In this document: positions 11,657 to 21,970 of the stretch, piece by piece
How the letters are laid out: each line of letters opens with the position of its first letter
Position numbering within the stretch: position 1 is the first letter of the stretch
Assembly (NCBI GenBank): GCA_958009055.1
Contig: OY253653.1
Location: 62,001-126,000, forward strand
Origin: Choricystis sp. odSpoLacu1
Taxonomy: Eukaryota; Chlorophyta; Trebouxiophyceae
DNA: 64,000 nt
Reading direction: 5' to 3'
The notes under the pieces: generated by a model
The model's input: the letters and a program-made list of their open reading frames with translations, nothing else
What the model was told of the DNA's origin: nothing
The model's database searches: none
Translations under genes and position numbers: made by a program

Positions 11657-12352
11657 GGTGGTTAGAGGGGCGGGAACACGGGGCGCGTTCACGCAGCACT
11701 AACCAAAAATTGGCCGTCGTCAAAGACGGGGGCGGGATTGGTGCCGGCGCCGCCGTCCACGGTCGCGCAGTGGGAGGAGGGTGTCGCCGAGGGCGGACGG
11801 GGGGGGAGGTTTCGGTGGTGGTGTCGGCGGGCAGGCGGGGGAACAGCAGGGGGGGGCGGAGCGCGGAAACAGGAATGCGCGGGTGCGCGCGGAAGCGCCG
11901 ATGCAGGGAGACCGCGCTCCCGCTGACCAGGGGACGGGGCTGGGTGGGGTGTGTCGCGCCCGGGTGCAGCGGGTGGGGGGATACACGCGTGCGGAGCGGA
12001 GAGACGCCAAACGCCGACAGAGTTGTGTTGTGTTTTTGGCTCTTGAACATCGTTTGCCTTGGCCTGCCTCCGTCCCCACCCCCGAAAAACATAATGCACC
12101 GGTCCACACACGCACACACACACACACACAGACCACCTTCTACTCACACCCTCACCGCAGCCCCGCCATCCGTTTCAGCCCGATCAGCCTCCAGCGCCGC
12201 CCCCAGGGGCCGCGTTGTGAACGCTCGCACCATCCTGTTGGGCCAGTGGCGCGTCGTCCGAGGTGCTTGCGGCACGCGCCCGCCTGCCGGGGGCACCCAC
12301 AGGTGGTGCAGGTGGTGCCGGCCTGTGGCAGCAAGTCTTGCAGGGGGCTTGG
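11657..12352. other. Unassigned stretch upstream of NRAMP, possible short minus-strand gene
   Basis: A minus-strand candidate starts at 12232 (MVRAFTTRPLGAALEAD) and has a good donor (GCTGCG|GTGAGG) at about 12155. Possible 3' coding ends at 11689 (…PAPVFDDGQFLVSAA), only 30 bases before the NRAMP ATG. No acceptor joining them could be preferred. It may instead be the tail of the Cys-rich locus at 12.4-12.9 kb. Nothing else is convincing. Confidence 0.25.
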
Positions 12353-12910
12353 GAGTGGCACTTGTCGCGGTCGCAGTTGAGCCAGTGCGACTCGATGACC
12401 AGATGGTACGAGTTGACGCAGACTGTGTGGGAGTGGCACTTGTCGCGGTCGCAGTTGAGCCAGTGCGACTCGATGACCAGATGGTACGAGTTGACGCAGA
12501 CTGTGTGGTTGGGGGAGAAAAAGGTTGGTCTTTTTTCTCCGCGACCGCGATCGAAAAATGGCCCCTCCCCACCTCCCTCCCCACCCCCCCCACCCCCCTT
12601 TTCACGTTCCTGCATTCCCGCACAGATGGGAGACGTCTTTAGTCGCAAAGGCGTCCTCCATGTCGGCCTCGTGGATGGTGTCATCGTCGATGCAGCGTTT
12701 GATGAAGGCAAGCCAGTGGAGGCAACAGGCCATGCCGTTGATGCTCACTGTGCGGTGTGCAGCCCGCGCGACGTCAGGCACGACTACCATGGTGCACCCG
12801 TCGTGAAGGTAATACTTCTTGTGCCAGTTCTTTTCAGGACTTGACGTTGGGGTTGAGAAGGAGGCACGAGCACGTCCACAGCGAGTTGCCCTCCATCAGT
12901 AACTGATGGA
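12184..12910 (-). CDS. Candidate Cys-rich protein locus (structure unresolved)
   Basis: Two minus-strand blocks look protein-coding by composition and by lower GC at third positions than neighbours. The 5' block (about 12910-12630) reads EGNSLWTCSCLLLNPNVK, then, one base out of frame, NWHKKYYLHDGC, ARAAHRTVSINGMACCLHW, FIKRCIDDDTIHEADMEDAF. The 3' block (about 12510-12184) carries the duplicated VNSYHLVIESHWLNCDRDKCHS unit, then APCKTCCHRP and a low-complexity tail. Many Cys and His residues suggest metal binding. I could not fit introns so that all parts join in phase, and the internal one-base break is not in a homopolymer. It may be a decaying gene or foreign DNA. No family recognised. 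Confidence 0.3.
12353..12508. repeat. Exact 78-bp tandem duplication (2 copies)
   Basis: Two adjacent 78-base copies (12353-12430 and 12431-12508) are identical as far as I can compare. 78 is a multiple of three, so a minus-strand reading frame stays open through both copies, repeating a 26-residue unit with VNSYHLVIESHW and NCDRDKCHS. Each copy begins, on the minus strand, with CACACAG, i.e. it carries its own potential splice acceptor. Identity implies a very recent event or an assembly artefact. Confidence 0.95.
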
Positions 12911-12914
12911 GGGC
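12888..12914. repeat. Perfect 13-bp inverted repeat
   Basis: GCCCTCCATCAGT and its exact reverse complement flank a single A, so the element can fold into a 13-bp hairpin. It overlaps the 5' edge of the Cys-rich candidate, where the palindrome would place an in-frame Met-Glu-Gly. With the hairpin at 6800-6840 it is one of two near-spacerless inverted repeats in the window. Confidence 0.95.
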
Positions 12915-13532
12915 AAAAACACAAAAACGTGAGCGCTGGTCGGCCTGCTCATTTCTCCACCCGCCTCTTCTCGCCTTCCACCTCTCTCACCTTGAAATCG
13001 ATGATTTCAGCAGCCAGGACGTCGCCGACGGGGGGGGGCGGGCTGCCGATGTTGAGGGAAGGGGAAGTGTTTGGAGAGGGTGGGTGAGAGCCGGCGCGTC
13101 GTGACCGTCTGCCCCCCCATTCGCAAAAAAACGGGGCCCGTACCTCCGACCGTCACCAACGCGACCACCATGGTGTCGAGGTGTGGTTGGGGGAGGAGGT
13201 GGCGCGGTGGTGTCGTGTATGCGTGGGTGGGTGAAGGGCCAGACAAAAAGTGTTCGGAGCCGTGCGTTTTTGGAGCAGTGTTTCTGCCCGACGCGTGTTT
13301 TTCCCTCTCACATTCTTTCGACGAAAGAAAAAAGCTGCTGCGCCCCTCTCTCGCCACCGCCTCCCCGTCTCGACGAGCGACGGCGCAGCAGCGCAGTGAG
13401 ACAGGCCTACCACCCGCACGCACACAGTGCGCGGGCACACGCCGGCCGGGCGGAGCGGCTTCCTCCGGCGGCCCGCAATCTGCGCCTAGTTTTCAACCAA
13501 GCCGCCACTCCACACACACAAGTCTGCACACC
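12915..13532. other. Region between Cys-rich locus and RRP44
   Basis: Two minus-strand exon-like pieces are visible: ATG at 13171 giving MVVALVTVG before GGAG|GTACGG, and a piece ending DVLAAEIIDFK before AAG|GTGAGA at about 12990. They might be 5' exons of the Cys-rich locus, but their phases do not match without a change in the G9 run at 13030-13038. The rest, next to RRP44, is probably its promoter. No RNA gene seen. Confidence 0.3.
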
Positions 13533-16500
13533 ATGCTGCAGCAGAAAGCCTTTGTCAAGAAAACGCGCAAAGGCGGCGTTGTCAAGGTGCGAATGAAAAA
13601 AAAGTGGTGGTCGGGGCTTTGCAACCACCCTCGTTTTGTTTCCCCCACTCACCCACCCCACACACAGGTCTTCAAAGAGCACTACCTGCGCGATGACATC
13701 CCGTCCGCCACACCCCTGGACCCGGCCTGCCCGCCGAGCGCCCACGTGCTGTCGGCGACCGCCCCCCGCTACCTTGTGGTTGACACCAACGCCGCCCTGC
13801 ATGCCGCCGACGTGCTGGCCCACCCGGCCATCACCGACGTCATCCTCTGCTCCACCGTGCTGGACGAAGTGCGGCACCGGGACACGGGGGCGGCGGCGAG
13901 GTTGCGAGGGTTGGCGGCGACGCCGAGCGCCAAACGGTTTGCCGTCTTCCCCAACGAACACCATGCCGCCACGTATGTGGCTGCGGCCCCGGGGGAGACG
14001 CCCAACGACCGCAATGATCGAGCCGTGCGCGCGGTGGCGGCGTGGTATGGCAAGCTGGTGGCGGCGGCAGCGGCGGCGGCCGTGCACCGCGCGGGTGGCG
14101 GCGCACCCCCCTCTTCCTCCTCGCTCCCCATCGTCACCCTTGTGACCGACGACCGCGCCTGCGCCGCCGCGGCAGCGAGCGAGGGTGTGCCTGCCGTCAT
14201 GACGGTGGCCGAGTATGCGGCGTCGCGGGCGGGGGATGCGCCCGAACTCGCTGACTTGGTGCCCGGGCGCGGCGCGCGCGGCGGCGGCGACGCGGCGAGC
14301 GGCCGCGCCGACGCGCCCGCCTCCCGCGCCGGCCGCCCCCCCCACAAGCGGGCCCGCGTGTACGACGACCACCTCCCCCTGGCCGACGTGACGGCGGCGT
14401 TGAAAGCGGGGCGCCTGCACCAGGGCGTGCTGCGGGTGGCGCGGTTCGCGCGGAATGAAGCGTGGGTGGCTGCCGCCGCCTCGGGCCGCGACATCCTCAT
14501 CCCCACCCTCCCCTCCCGCAACCGCGCGTTTGATGGGGACGTGGTGGCGGTGGAGTTACTGCCGCAGGAGGACTGGGTGGCGCCCAGCTCGAGGCTGCCC
14601 AGCAAGAAGGCGGAGGGTGGTGGTGGTGGTGGTGACGCCGACGCGGCCGCCGACGCCGACGACACTGGCGCCACCCTCCCCCCCGTCGCCGCCGACCCGG
14701 GCGACCACGGTGCAGACACGGCGTCCACCACCGCCCCCCCCCCCTCCCAACGGCCGCGTCGTGGCCATCATTCGGCGCGGGTGGCGCGCGCGCGGCTACC
14801 CCGGCACTTTTCTCCCCCCCCCCCTCCGGCCGCGCCCTCCCCACACCCGGCACCCCCTACACCGCCCTCTTCGCCCCTTCCGACCGCGCCCTGCCCATGA
14901 TCCGGGTAAACACACGCCAACTGGGGCGGTTGCTGGGCCAGCGCGTCGTCGTCGCGGTGGACGCGTGGCCGTCTGATTTGGACTCCCCACACGGCCACTA
15001 CGTCCGCACCCTGGGCCCCGCCGGCGACAAGGCCGCTGAGACGGAGGCCCTGCTGTTGGAGCACGACGTGCCGGACGCACCCTTCACCCCCGACGTGCTG
15101 GCCTGTGTGCCGAGGCTGCCGTGGCGGGTGGGTGAGGCAGAGAGAAACGACCCGCGCCGCGAAGACTGGACGTCGCTGCCCATCGTGTCGGTCGACCCCC
15201 CGGGCTGCACCGACATTGATGACGCACTGCACGTGAGGCCGTTGCCAGGCGGCATCGATGGCGAGGGGTACGAGTTCGAGCTCGGCGTCCACATCGCCGA
15301 CGTCGGCCACTTTCTCCACCCGTCCTCCCCCGCCGACGCGGAAGCCGCCCGCCGGGGCACCTCCGTCTACCTCGTCGGCCGCCGCATCGACATGCTGCCC
15401 AAAGCGTTGACCGAGGACATCTGCTCGCTGAGGAGCGGGGTGGAGAGGCTGTCCTTTTCGGTGGTGTGGCGGGCGACACGCGATGGCAAGACGTCGGCCC
15501 CTCGCTTCTTCAAATCCATCATCAAACCGGTGGCGTCCTTCACCTACGCTGAAGCACAGGCCCGCATCGATGATCCTGGAGCGAAAGACCAGGTGTCGAT
15601 CGCCCTCAAAACGCTGGCAGAGATGACTGACCACATGCGCGCGCGCCGCGTCGCGGCGGGGGCTTTAACCCTCGCCTCCCCCGAAGTGCGCTTCGAACTC
15701 GACACCGACACCCACGACCCCCTGGACGTCGGCATGTATGTCACCCGGCGCGCCAACTCCATGGTGGAGGAGATGATGCTGCTGGCCAACTGTGCTGCGG
15801 CGGCTGCCACGCTGGCCGCGTTTCCGGGCGCCGCCCTGCTGCGCCGCCACCCGTCCCCCCCCCCCCTCCCAGTTTGCGCCGTTGCTCGCCGCTGCCTCCT
15901 CCGCCGGCTTCGACCTCAACGTCGACTCCTCCCTGGCGCTGGCGGCGTCCCTGGATGCGGCGGTGAGGGACGATGACCCCTACTTCAGCCGCCTGCTGCG
16001 CATCCTGACCACGCGCTGCATGACGCCCGCTGCGTACTATGCTGCCGGCGCCGTCCCCCACCCCCCCGACCGGGCGCACTATGGGCTGGCCTGCCCCCTG
16101 TACACCCACTTCACCAGCCCCATTCGTCGGTATGCTGACGTGATTGTGCATCGACTGCTGGCCGCCTCGATCGGCGCTGCCCCCCCGCCCTCTGGCGCCG
16201 CAGACCCGCGCGGCGACGCCCACACCGAGGTCGCCGACACCGTCAACGTGCGCCACCGTGGGGCCCAGCTGGCGGCCCGCGCCTCGGTGGAGCTGCACAC
16301 GCTGATCTTTTTCAGGACGGGGGAGCGGAGAGCAGGGGGCGTCGTGGCCGACGCTCGGATTGTGCGCGTGCGCGCCAACGGCGTGGTCGTCTTCGTCCCG
16401 CGCTACGGCATCGAGGGCGCCGCCTTCTACGCGGACGCGGCGGCCGGGTGGTGGCCCGGGGCGGGGGAGGGGCAAGTGGAGGGTGGCGACTGGACGCTCT

Positions 16501-16682
16501 CGCCCGACGGGTGCGCTGCCGCGCCCCCGGGCGCGTCTGCCGCCACCCCCCCTGTCCGCGTGTTTGACCCCGTCGCCGTCCGCATCTCGGTGGATGAGGG
16601 TGGAGCCACGGCGAGGGCGAGGCTGGTGCTGACGCTGGTCAGCCGGGGGGAGCTGGCAGCTGAAGACGCGGCGGTGGCGTGA
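13533..16682 (+). CDS. DIS3: Exosome exoribonuclease RRP44/DIS3
   Basis: This is the catalytic subunit of the eukaryotic RNA exosome (3'-5' RNase II activity plus PIN endonuclease). Exon 1 is 13533..13586 ([18 protein letters not shown]); exon 2 begins at 13668 with [11 protein letters not shown], the family N-terminus. The PIN domain has its acidic residues in [24 protein letters not shown] and [10 protein letters not shown]. The cold-shock/OB region contains [15 protein letters not shown]. The RNB site is [16 protein letters not shown] with all Asp present, and the C-terminal S1-like part follows [16 protein letters not shown]. Total about 1,021 aa if joined. The frame moves by one base at three C runs (14734-14744, 14814-14824, 15855-15866), each one base too long for the family reading frame. 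As given, the gene is interrupted; all domains are otherwise well conserved. Confidence 0.93.
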
Positions 16683-17189
16683 GTGAGAGAAGAGTGTTTT
16701 TTTTTGTTTCTGTTTTTGTTTCGAGCGGAAAGAGGCGTGATTTGCCTGCCTTTTTTTTACAATGGAAAACACACACACTCAGTTCGCACACCGCAGCAAA
16801 AAAAAGGGTGGTGTCTGCGGGGCGGCTTCGGTTTCTTTCGCTCGTCGTCGGATTTTCTCCTGCAAAATCAAATAAAAAAAACACAAGCCCTCGTGTCTGG
16901 CAAGGGGGGGGGGGGCAGCAGCAGCAGCACACTCTCTGTGGCCCATCTCGCGCTCAATGTGTGGCGCGGCAGGTCGGAAAGTGTTAAAAGGGGGGGGTGG
17001 GGTTAAAAGTGGGCGGTTTAAAAAAGTCGTCTTTTTTTTTTTGAAAGCTCGATGAAAACAATAAGGGGGGCCAGGGAACAAATTCGTGGGCGGCTTAATT
17101 TTCCGGACACAGAAACAAGCCGCACGCCACGGGTGTGGTTGGGGGGTGGGGGGGGGTGGGGGTGGGGCCCTCTCTCTCTCCCTTGTCTC
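16683..17189. other. Convergent intergenic region (RRP44 / Tubby)
   Basis: The 3' ends of two converging genes face each other. The region is unusually AT-rich for the window, with several T7-T10 and A7-A8 runs, as expected of transcript-end regions on both strands, plus a G11 run near 16904 and (CAG)n at about 16917-16928. No gene seen. Confidence 0.5.
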
Positions 17190-19322
17190 TCACGGCCCCA
17201 CCCGCCGCTCAAACATCGACAGCGCTGCAGCGAACGCGGCGACGGGGGGGACGGTGGACGGGTCAAAGTCCAGCACATACTCGTCCGCGTCCACCTTGCC
17301 AAACTGGACGAGGACGCGGCGGGGGGGGTCGCGCCGGCGGCGGCGAGGGGGCGCGGGAGGGGGCGGCGGCGGCGGCGAGCGGCGCAGCGCGGCTGCCGCG
17401 CGCGCCCACGCGCCCCCCGCCGCGGGCGGGGCGTCATCATCTTCACCACCGCCACCATCTTCCTCGCGCCGGGCGGCCCGGTGGCGCAGGCGGCGGGGGG
17501 GAGGGGGAGGGGGAGGCGCAGCAGTCTCGCCCGGGGGCGGCGACGCCACCAGCTGAAAGTTTTTGACGCTGGCCAGCTTGACCCGCCCCCTGAAGTTCAG
17601 GCACCAGCAGCGCAGGGCCGCGTTCCAGTGGGGGGCCTTGTTGACCAGGGTGAGCGGGGTGGTGGGGGCGGGGGGGAGGGGGTGGGGGCGCGGCGACCGC
17701 CGCGCCGCGGCGGCGGCGCGGCGCGGCCGCCGCTGCCACCGCCGCCGGCGGGGGCGCCGGCACCGCCCACTCCGGGCTGGCGTCCAACGCCACATCCAGC
17801 CGGGCGGGGCGCATGAAGCCGCGCAGCCGGGTGACGTGGTCGACGGCGGCGAGGGGGGAGGGGGGGGGGCGGGGCGGACGCGCGGCGGCGCGCGCGGCGC
17901 CACCACGGCTGCGCCGCCGCCGCCGCCGCCGCCTCCTCCTCCTCCTCCACCGCCTGCCGCTCGCTGCGCCAGAAGCGGACGCCACGCTCCGCGCCCGCCT
18001 TGCCCAGGGGGGCGGTGCGGGGGCGGGCGGCCAGGGCGAAGCGCGAGGAGAGGGGAGCGCGCGCGAGCGTGGCAACCACTGGCCCCGTCGCCCCCGCGTC
18101 CAAATGCAGCGTCGTGGGGCGCCCCCGGCGCATCCGCGCGGTCAGCAGCAGCTTGCCGGACCGGCGGGAGGCAGCGATGGCGCCCGGGGGGGCGGCCCCG
18201 CCGCCGCGTGGCGGGGCGGGGTCGACGCGGAGAGCCAGGATGGTGCCATCCCGCCGCCCCGCCCGCCCGCCCGCCCCCGTCGCCTTGGACCGGGACACGC
18301 GGCACTGCAGCAGGGCGCCGGGGGGGAGGGAGGGCAGGGGGCGCGGGGCGAAGAGCATCGCGGGGTGCGGCGACGCGACGCCGCCGCGGTGGGCGGACCG
18401 CGCCAACGCCTCCTCGGCAGCCGCGCGCCAGGAGCGGCAGACGGCGGCCGCGGTAAACAGGTGCTGTGGTGGGAAGGAGGAGGGGTGTGGGGTGGGTGTG
18501 GGGGAAGGTCAGAGGGGAGGTTGACAGCCCCACGACGCCCCAGCGTGTCGTTTTTGTCTTCGTTGCCAGCGCGCATTTGGCCCTCCCCGCCGCCCGCCAC
18601 GCCCGCCCGCGCGCTCCACCCGTCGCCCCGGCCTCACACGCCAGGCACCACCCTGCCCCAACGCTGGGGCGGGAGGGTGGGGAGGCGGGGGGGGGGGGGG
18701 GCGCGGGCAGCAAGAAAGCGCGACCGCCTTCCCCGACCTACGCGAGCGTCGGGGTTGATCTATTTCGCATGCGGGCCCCAAAAACGCAGCGGTCTCCTCC
18801 TCCCCCGTGCCGCCTGCCTCCCTCCTGCCCACACCACACGCCACCGTCCAAGCCACACAATGTGCGGCAAGGGCGAGGGTGGGGCGGGAGCGCGGCGCGG
18901 GCGACCCACAGGGTGCGTGTTTTTTTCGCGCCCCCGAGCCAGAAACACATCGGGAAAGAGGGCAAATCGCCGCCCTTCTCCCCTCTCCTTTCACTCACCG
19001 ACCGCGCCTCCCACTCGTCCTCGTCCGTCGTCACCAGGGCGTGCATGACCTGGGCCAGCACGTGGTGGGGCAGGTCGCCGTACTCGGGGGGGGGGGAGAG
19101 GCGGGGCGGCACAGAAACGTCGGAGCCGACGCTGGCGCGCGCCCCGAGCTCGCCCGCCTCCATCACCCGGTTGGAGCTTGCGGGGGAGGCCAAGGCTACA
19201 ACCCTGCGCGTGCCCAGGCCGCGCAGGCGCAGGGAGCGGGGCGCAGGGGTGGGCGGGGGGGGCGGGGAGGCGGCCGGCTTGCCGGCGGGCGGCGGGGTGC
19301 GGGGCGCCGTCTCGCCCTGCAT
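17190..19322 (-). CDS. F-box Tubby-like protein (TULP)
   Basis: Plant-type TULPs combine an F-box (SCF ubiquitin-ligase adaptor) with a phosphoinositide-binding Tubby domain. Exon 1, complement(18999..19322), starts [11 protein letters not shown] and holds the first half of the F-box ([15 protein letters not shown]). Exon 2, complement(17190..18463), resumes in phase with [18 protein letters not shown]. The Tubby domain follows: [19 protein letters not shown], then [16 protein letters not shown], then [49 protein letters not shown] and a C-terminus [13 protein letters not shown]. Length about 531 aa. The frame shifts twice, probably at the G10 run 17860-17869 and near 17671-17677; each shift requires loss of one base. 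Large Ala/Pro/Gly insertions separate the Tubby strands. Identity is secure from the C-terminal signature. Confidence 0.9.
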
Positions 19323-19668
19323 GCTGGGCAACGGGGGGGTGGACACAAGTGTTCCGAGTCGGGCCTGGGCGCGTCCAGCTTCAAACCCGCGGGTGTGGGG
19401 GTGAAACGAGGCCACACGGTGGGGTTTTTCGCCGAATTGTGTCGGCAGGTGTGTGGGCCAATTTTTGCTTTTGTCCGCACTCTCCCTCTCTGTCTTCGAC
19501 GTTCCTCGCTCCAAACCCACCCCGCAGCACCACACCCGCCTCGTAACACGCCTCGTGTAACAGCGCACCGCGTGGCCCCGCCCCCTCCTCGCACCCGCAG
19601 ACCCGCCAACCGACGGCACCAACACACCGGGCACACATTCAACACAAAAACCCGCCTTGTCTACCACC
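19323..19668. other. Divergent promoter region (Tubby / tetraspan gene)
   Basis: About 350 bases between two divergent ATGs. It is pyrimidine-rich towards the plus-strand gene. No coding signal was supported, and no clear TATA element could be assigned. Confidence 0.4.
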
Positions 19669-20347
19669 ATGGCTCCCAAGTTCGGCTCGAAGGCAATGAT
19701 TTGGACCGTTTGGGCCATTTTGCAGGTGGGTAGGGAGGGAGTCTGCACGCGGTGGTGGCCAATCATTCGTCCGCGTCAGCGTTGCCGTTTTTTTTTTTTC
19801 GTTCCAACCCGCCGCTCCCTCTCTGCGCTAACAACGCACACACACACACACACACACAACCACACAGGTCCTCTCCCTCACCTACGTGCTGCTGGCGATC
19901 GTGGGGGTGAAAAACGTCACCTGGTTAAAAAATGTGGACCCCCGCCCGGCCGACCTCCCCTCCGGCCGCATCCTCAACGCGGCCGTCGCCTCCCTCGTCA
20001 TCTCCATCATTGCCCTGGTGGCTGCGTTCATCTGGTCGTTGCTGGTGCTGCTGCGGTCGACGACCGCGCACTCCCGCATCACGGGCTTCGCCAAGGGCTC
20101 CCTCCTCGCCATGCTCCTGCACACCTCCTTCCTCATGGTCCTCGTCGGCTGCGTCCTCAACGCGTTCACGGGGGGCATGCAGAGTATGGAGACGGGGACT
20201 GCCTGGTCGGCCAATGACACGGGGGCCTACACCGCCTCGTTCGTGTTGGCGTTCATCGTCGGCGGTGTCGCGTTTGTCCTGTTCTGCCTCGTCGCCTTGT
20301 TTTCGCACGCCTTTGTCAATCCGCCGCCCGCGGTGGCGTCGGCGTGA
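19669..20347 (+). CDS. Four-helix membrane protein
   Basis: Exons 19669..19725 (MAPKFGSKAMIWTVWAILQ) and 19868..20347, joined in phase 0 between CAG|GTGGGT and ACACAG|GTC, encode 178 aa. Helix 1 spans the splice junction (WTVWAILQVLSLTYVLLAIVG). Helices 2 (AAVASLVISIIALVAAFIW), 3 (GSLLAMLLHTSFLMVLVGCVL) and 4 (ASFVLAFIVGGVAFVLFCLV) are strong. The loop between helices 3 and 4 has an N-D-T glycosylation sequon. The intron in the first helix parallels the first-intron position in the genes at 7564 and 5502. Function unknown; probably related in architecture to the other three tetraspan genes here. Confidence 0.7.
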
Positions 20348-20551
20348 GAGGAGAGAGAGTGTGTGTGGAGAGAGAAGAGAGAGAGGTGTGTGCCGACCAT
20401 GGACTGTGTTTCTGTGTCGAGAAAACGATCGAGCGAGAGAAAAACAAAAACAGTCGATTTCTTTATTTTTCCGGCAGCGGGCTGCGCCCCCCGCCCCCGC
20501 CTTCACCCCTCGGCGCACCCTCGCCCCCCCACCACCCCATATACACACACC

Positions 20552-21839
20552 ATGGGTGAACGCAAAGTGGTGCAACAGTACTACCCCCCAGACTTTGACC
20601 CGTCCAAACTGCCGCGCGCCAAGCGGGCCGACTTGAACGCGCTCAAAGTGCGCATGATGCTGCCGATGTCGATTCGGTGCGGCACGTGCGGCAACTTCAT
20701 GAGCAAGGTGTGTGGGTGTGTGGGGAGGGAGGGGGAGGGGAGCGCGGCAATTGCGGAATTGCGACGTGTGGCAAACACGCACACACACACACACACACAC
20801 GCACACACACACACGCACACACACACACTCCGCCTGGGGCCGCTGGGGCTGTGCGGCCTGACTCGAAGGCGTCGTGCTGGAGAGTGAGAGCCGCGGCAAG
20901 AGGTTCGCCAGGACGCACCCTTTTCTTTTCTCTCCCCCCACCCCCTCCCCACAGGGCACCAAGTTCAACACAAAGAAGGAGGACGTGGCGGGGGAGACGT
21001 ACCTGGGCATCCAGGTGAGAAAGAGAGGGATGAGGGCGCGGGGACCAGGAGGCGAGCACACACACCACAAAAACGAGCCCCGCACCCGACCCCCCCGTTT
21101 CCTCTCCCCCCCCCCCCCCCCCCAGGTCCTCCGCTTCTACATGCGCTGCTCCGCCTGCTCCGCCGAGATGACGTTCAAGACGGACCCTGGGAACTCCAGT
21201 TACACGGTGGAGCAGGGGGCGACCGCCAACTGGACCCCCTGGCAGCCTGGAGGGGGGGAGGGCGGCGGCAGCGGCGGCGGCGGAGGCGGCCCCTCCTCCT
21301 TCGTCTCCCCCGACCCCCCTCCAGCTGATGATGGCGACGCCATGGCCGCCCTGGAAGCCCGCGTCGCCGCCTCCAAGCGGGAGCTGGACCTGTTGGACGC
21401 TGTCGATGAACTGCGGGCACGCGCGGCCGCGCGGGCAGCACTGGCTCCCGACGCCGCCCTGGCAGCTCTGGCAGCTGCAGACGGCGGGGACGAGGGTGGT
21501 GAAGACACTGCTCTCGACCCTGACGCCGAGGATGAGGCCGCCGTGGCCCGCATGCTGCAAGCGCGCGCGGAGCGGGTGACGCGGCTGGCAGAGGCGGAGC
21601 CGAGTTCGAACCCGCCCCCGCCGCCGCCTGCGACGACGGCTGCTGCCGCCCCTCTGGCGCCTCCGCCGCCGAGGACCGTCAAGCCGGCCGTCGTGGTCGT
21701 CAAGAAGCGGGCAGCAGCGGAGGCGGGTGGGGAGGATGGAGGCGCGCAGAAGAAGGCGGCCCCTGCGCCAGCGGACGCGGGCGCCGGCGGCTTGGCCGGC
21801 CTGGTGGGCGACTACGGGTCGTCGTCGCAGAGCGAGTAG
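20552..21839 (+). CDS. YJU2: Splicing factor YJU2 / CWC16 (CCDC94)
   Basis: YJU2 joins the spliceosome before the first catalytic step and stabilises the branch helix. Exons 20552..20707, 20955..21014 and 21126..21839 give 309 aa. The N-terminus matches the family closely: [19 protein letters not shown], then a zinc-type pair [22 protein letters not shown], then [18 protein letters not shown] and [11 protein letters not shown]. The central region is a Gly-rich linker followed by an Ala-rich helix. The tail ends [15 protein letters not shown], nearly the same as the end of the protein encoded at 58104-58949. Intron 1 carries a long (CA)n tract. The gene lies in a run of compact housekeeping genes. 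Confidence 0.95.
20771..20828. repeat. (CA)n microsatellite in YJU2 intron 1
   Basis: A nearly pure CA/CG-interrupted dinucleotide tract of almost 60 bases in the 3' half of the intron. The 5' half of the same intron is GT/G-rich (GTGTGTGGGTGTGTGG), so the two can pair. Confidence 0.9.
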
Positions 21840-21970
21840 TTTTTTTGTGTTTTTTGTTTTTTGGGGAGGCAGCACAGTTTTTGTTCAACACACTGACACA
21901 CACAAAAACACACACACACACGTCTTCTAAAACCAGTTTTTGTTTACACACTGAAAAAAAAACACGTCTT

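Noticed and set aside
12353..12508. Two-copy repeat as the start of a CRISPR array
   Set aside because: The copies are directly adjacent with no spacer and the context is a eukaryotic gene.
20677..20900. Poly-(HT) peptides and CA repeats as a CRISPR-like or telomeric array
   Set aside because: It is a simple (CA)n microsatellite inside an intron; no spacers and no telomere unit.
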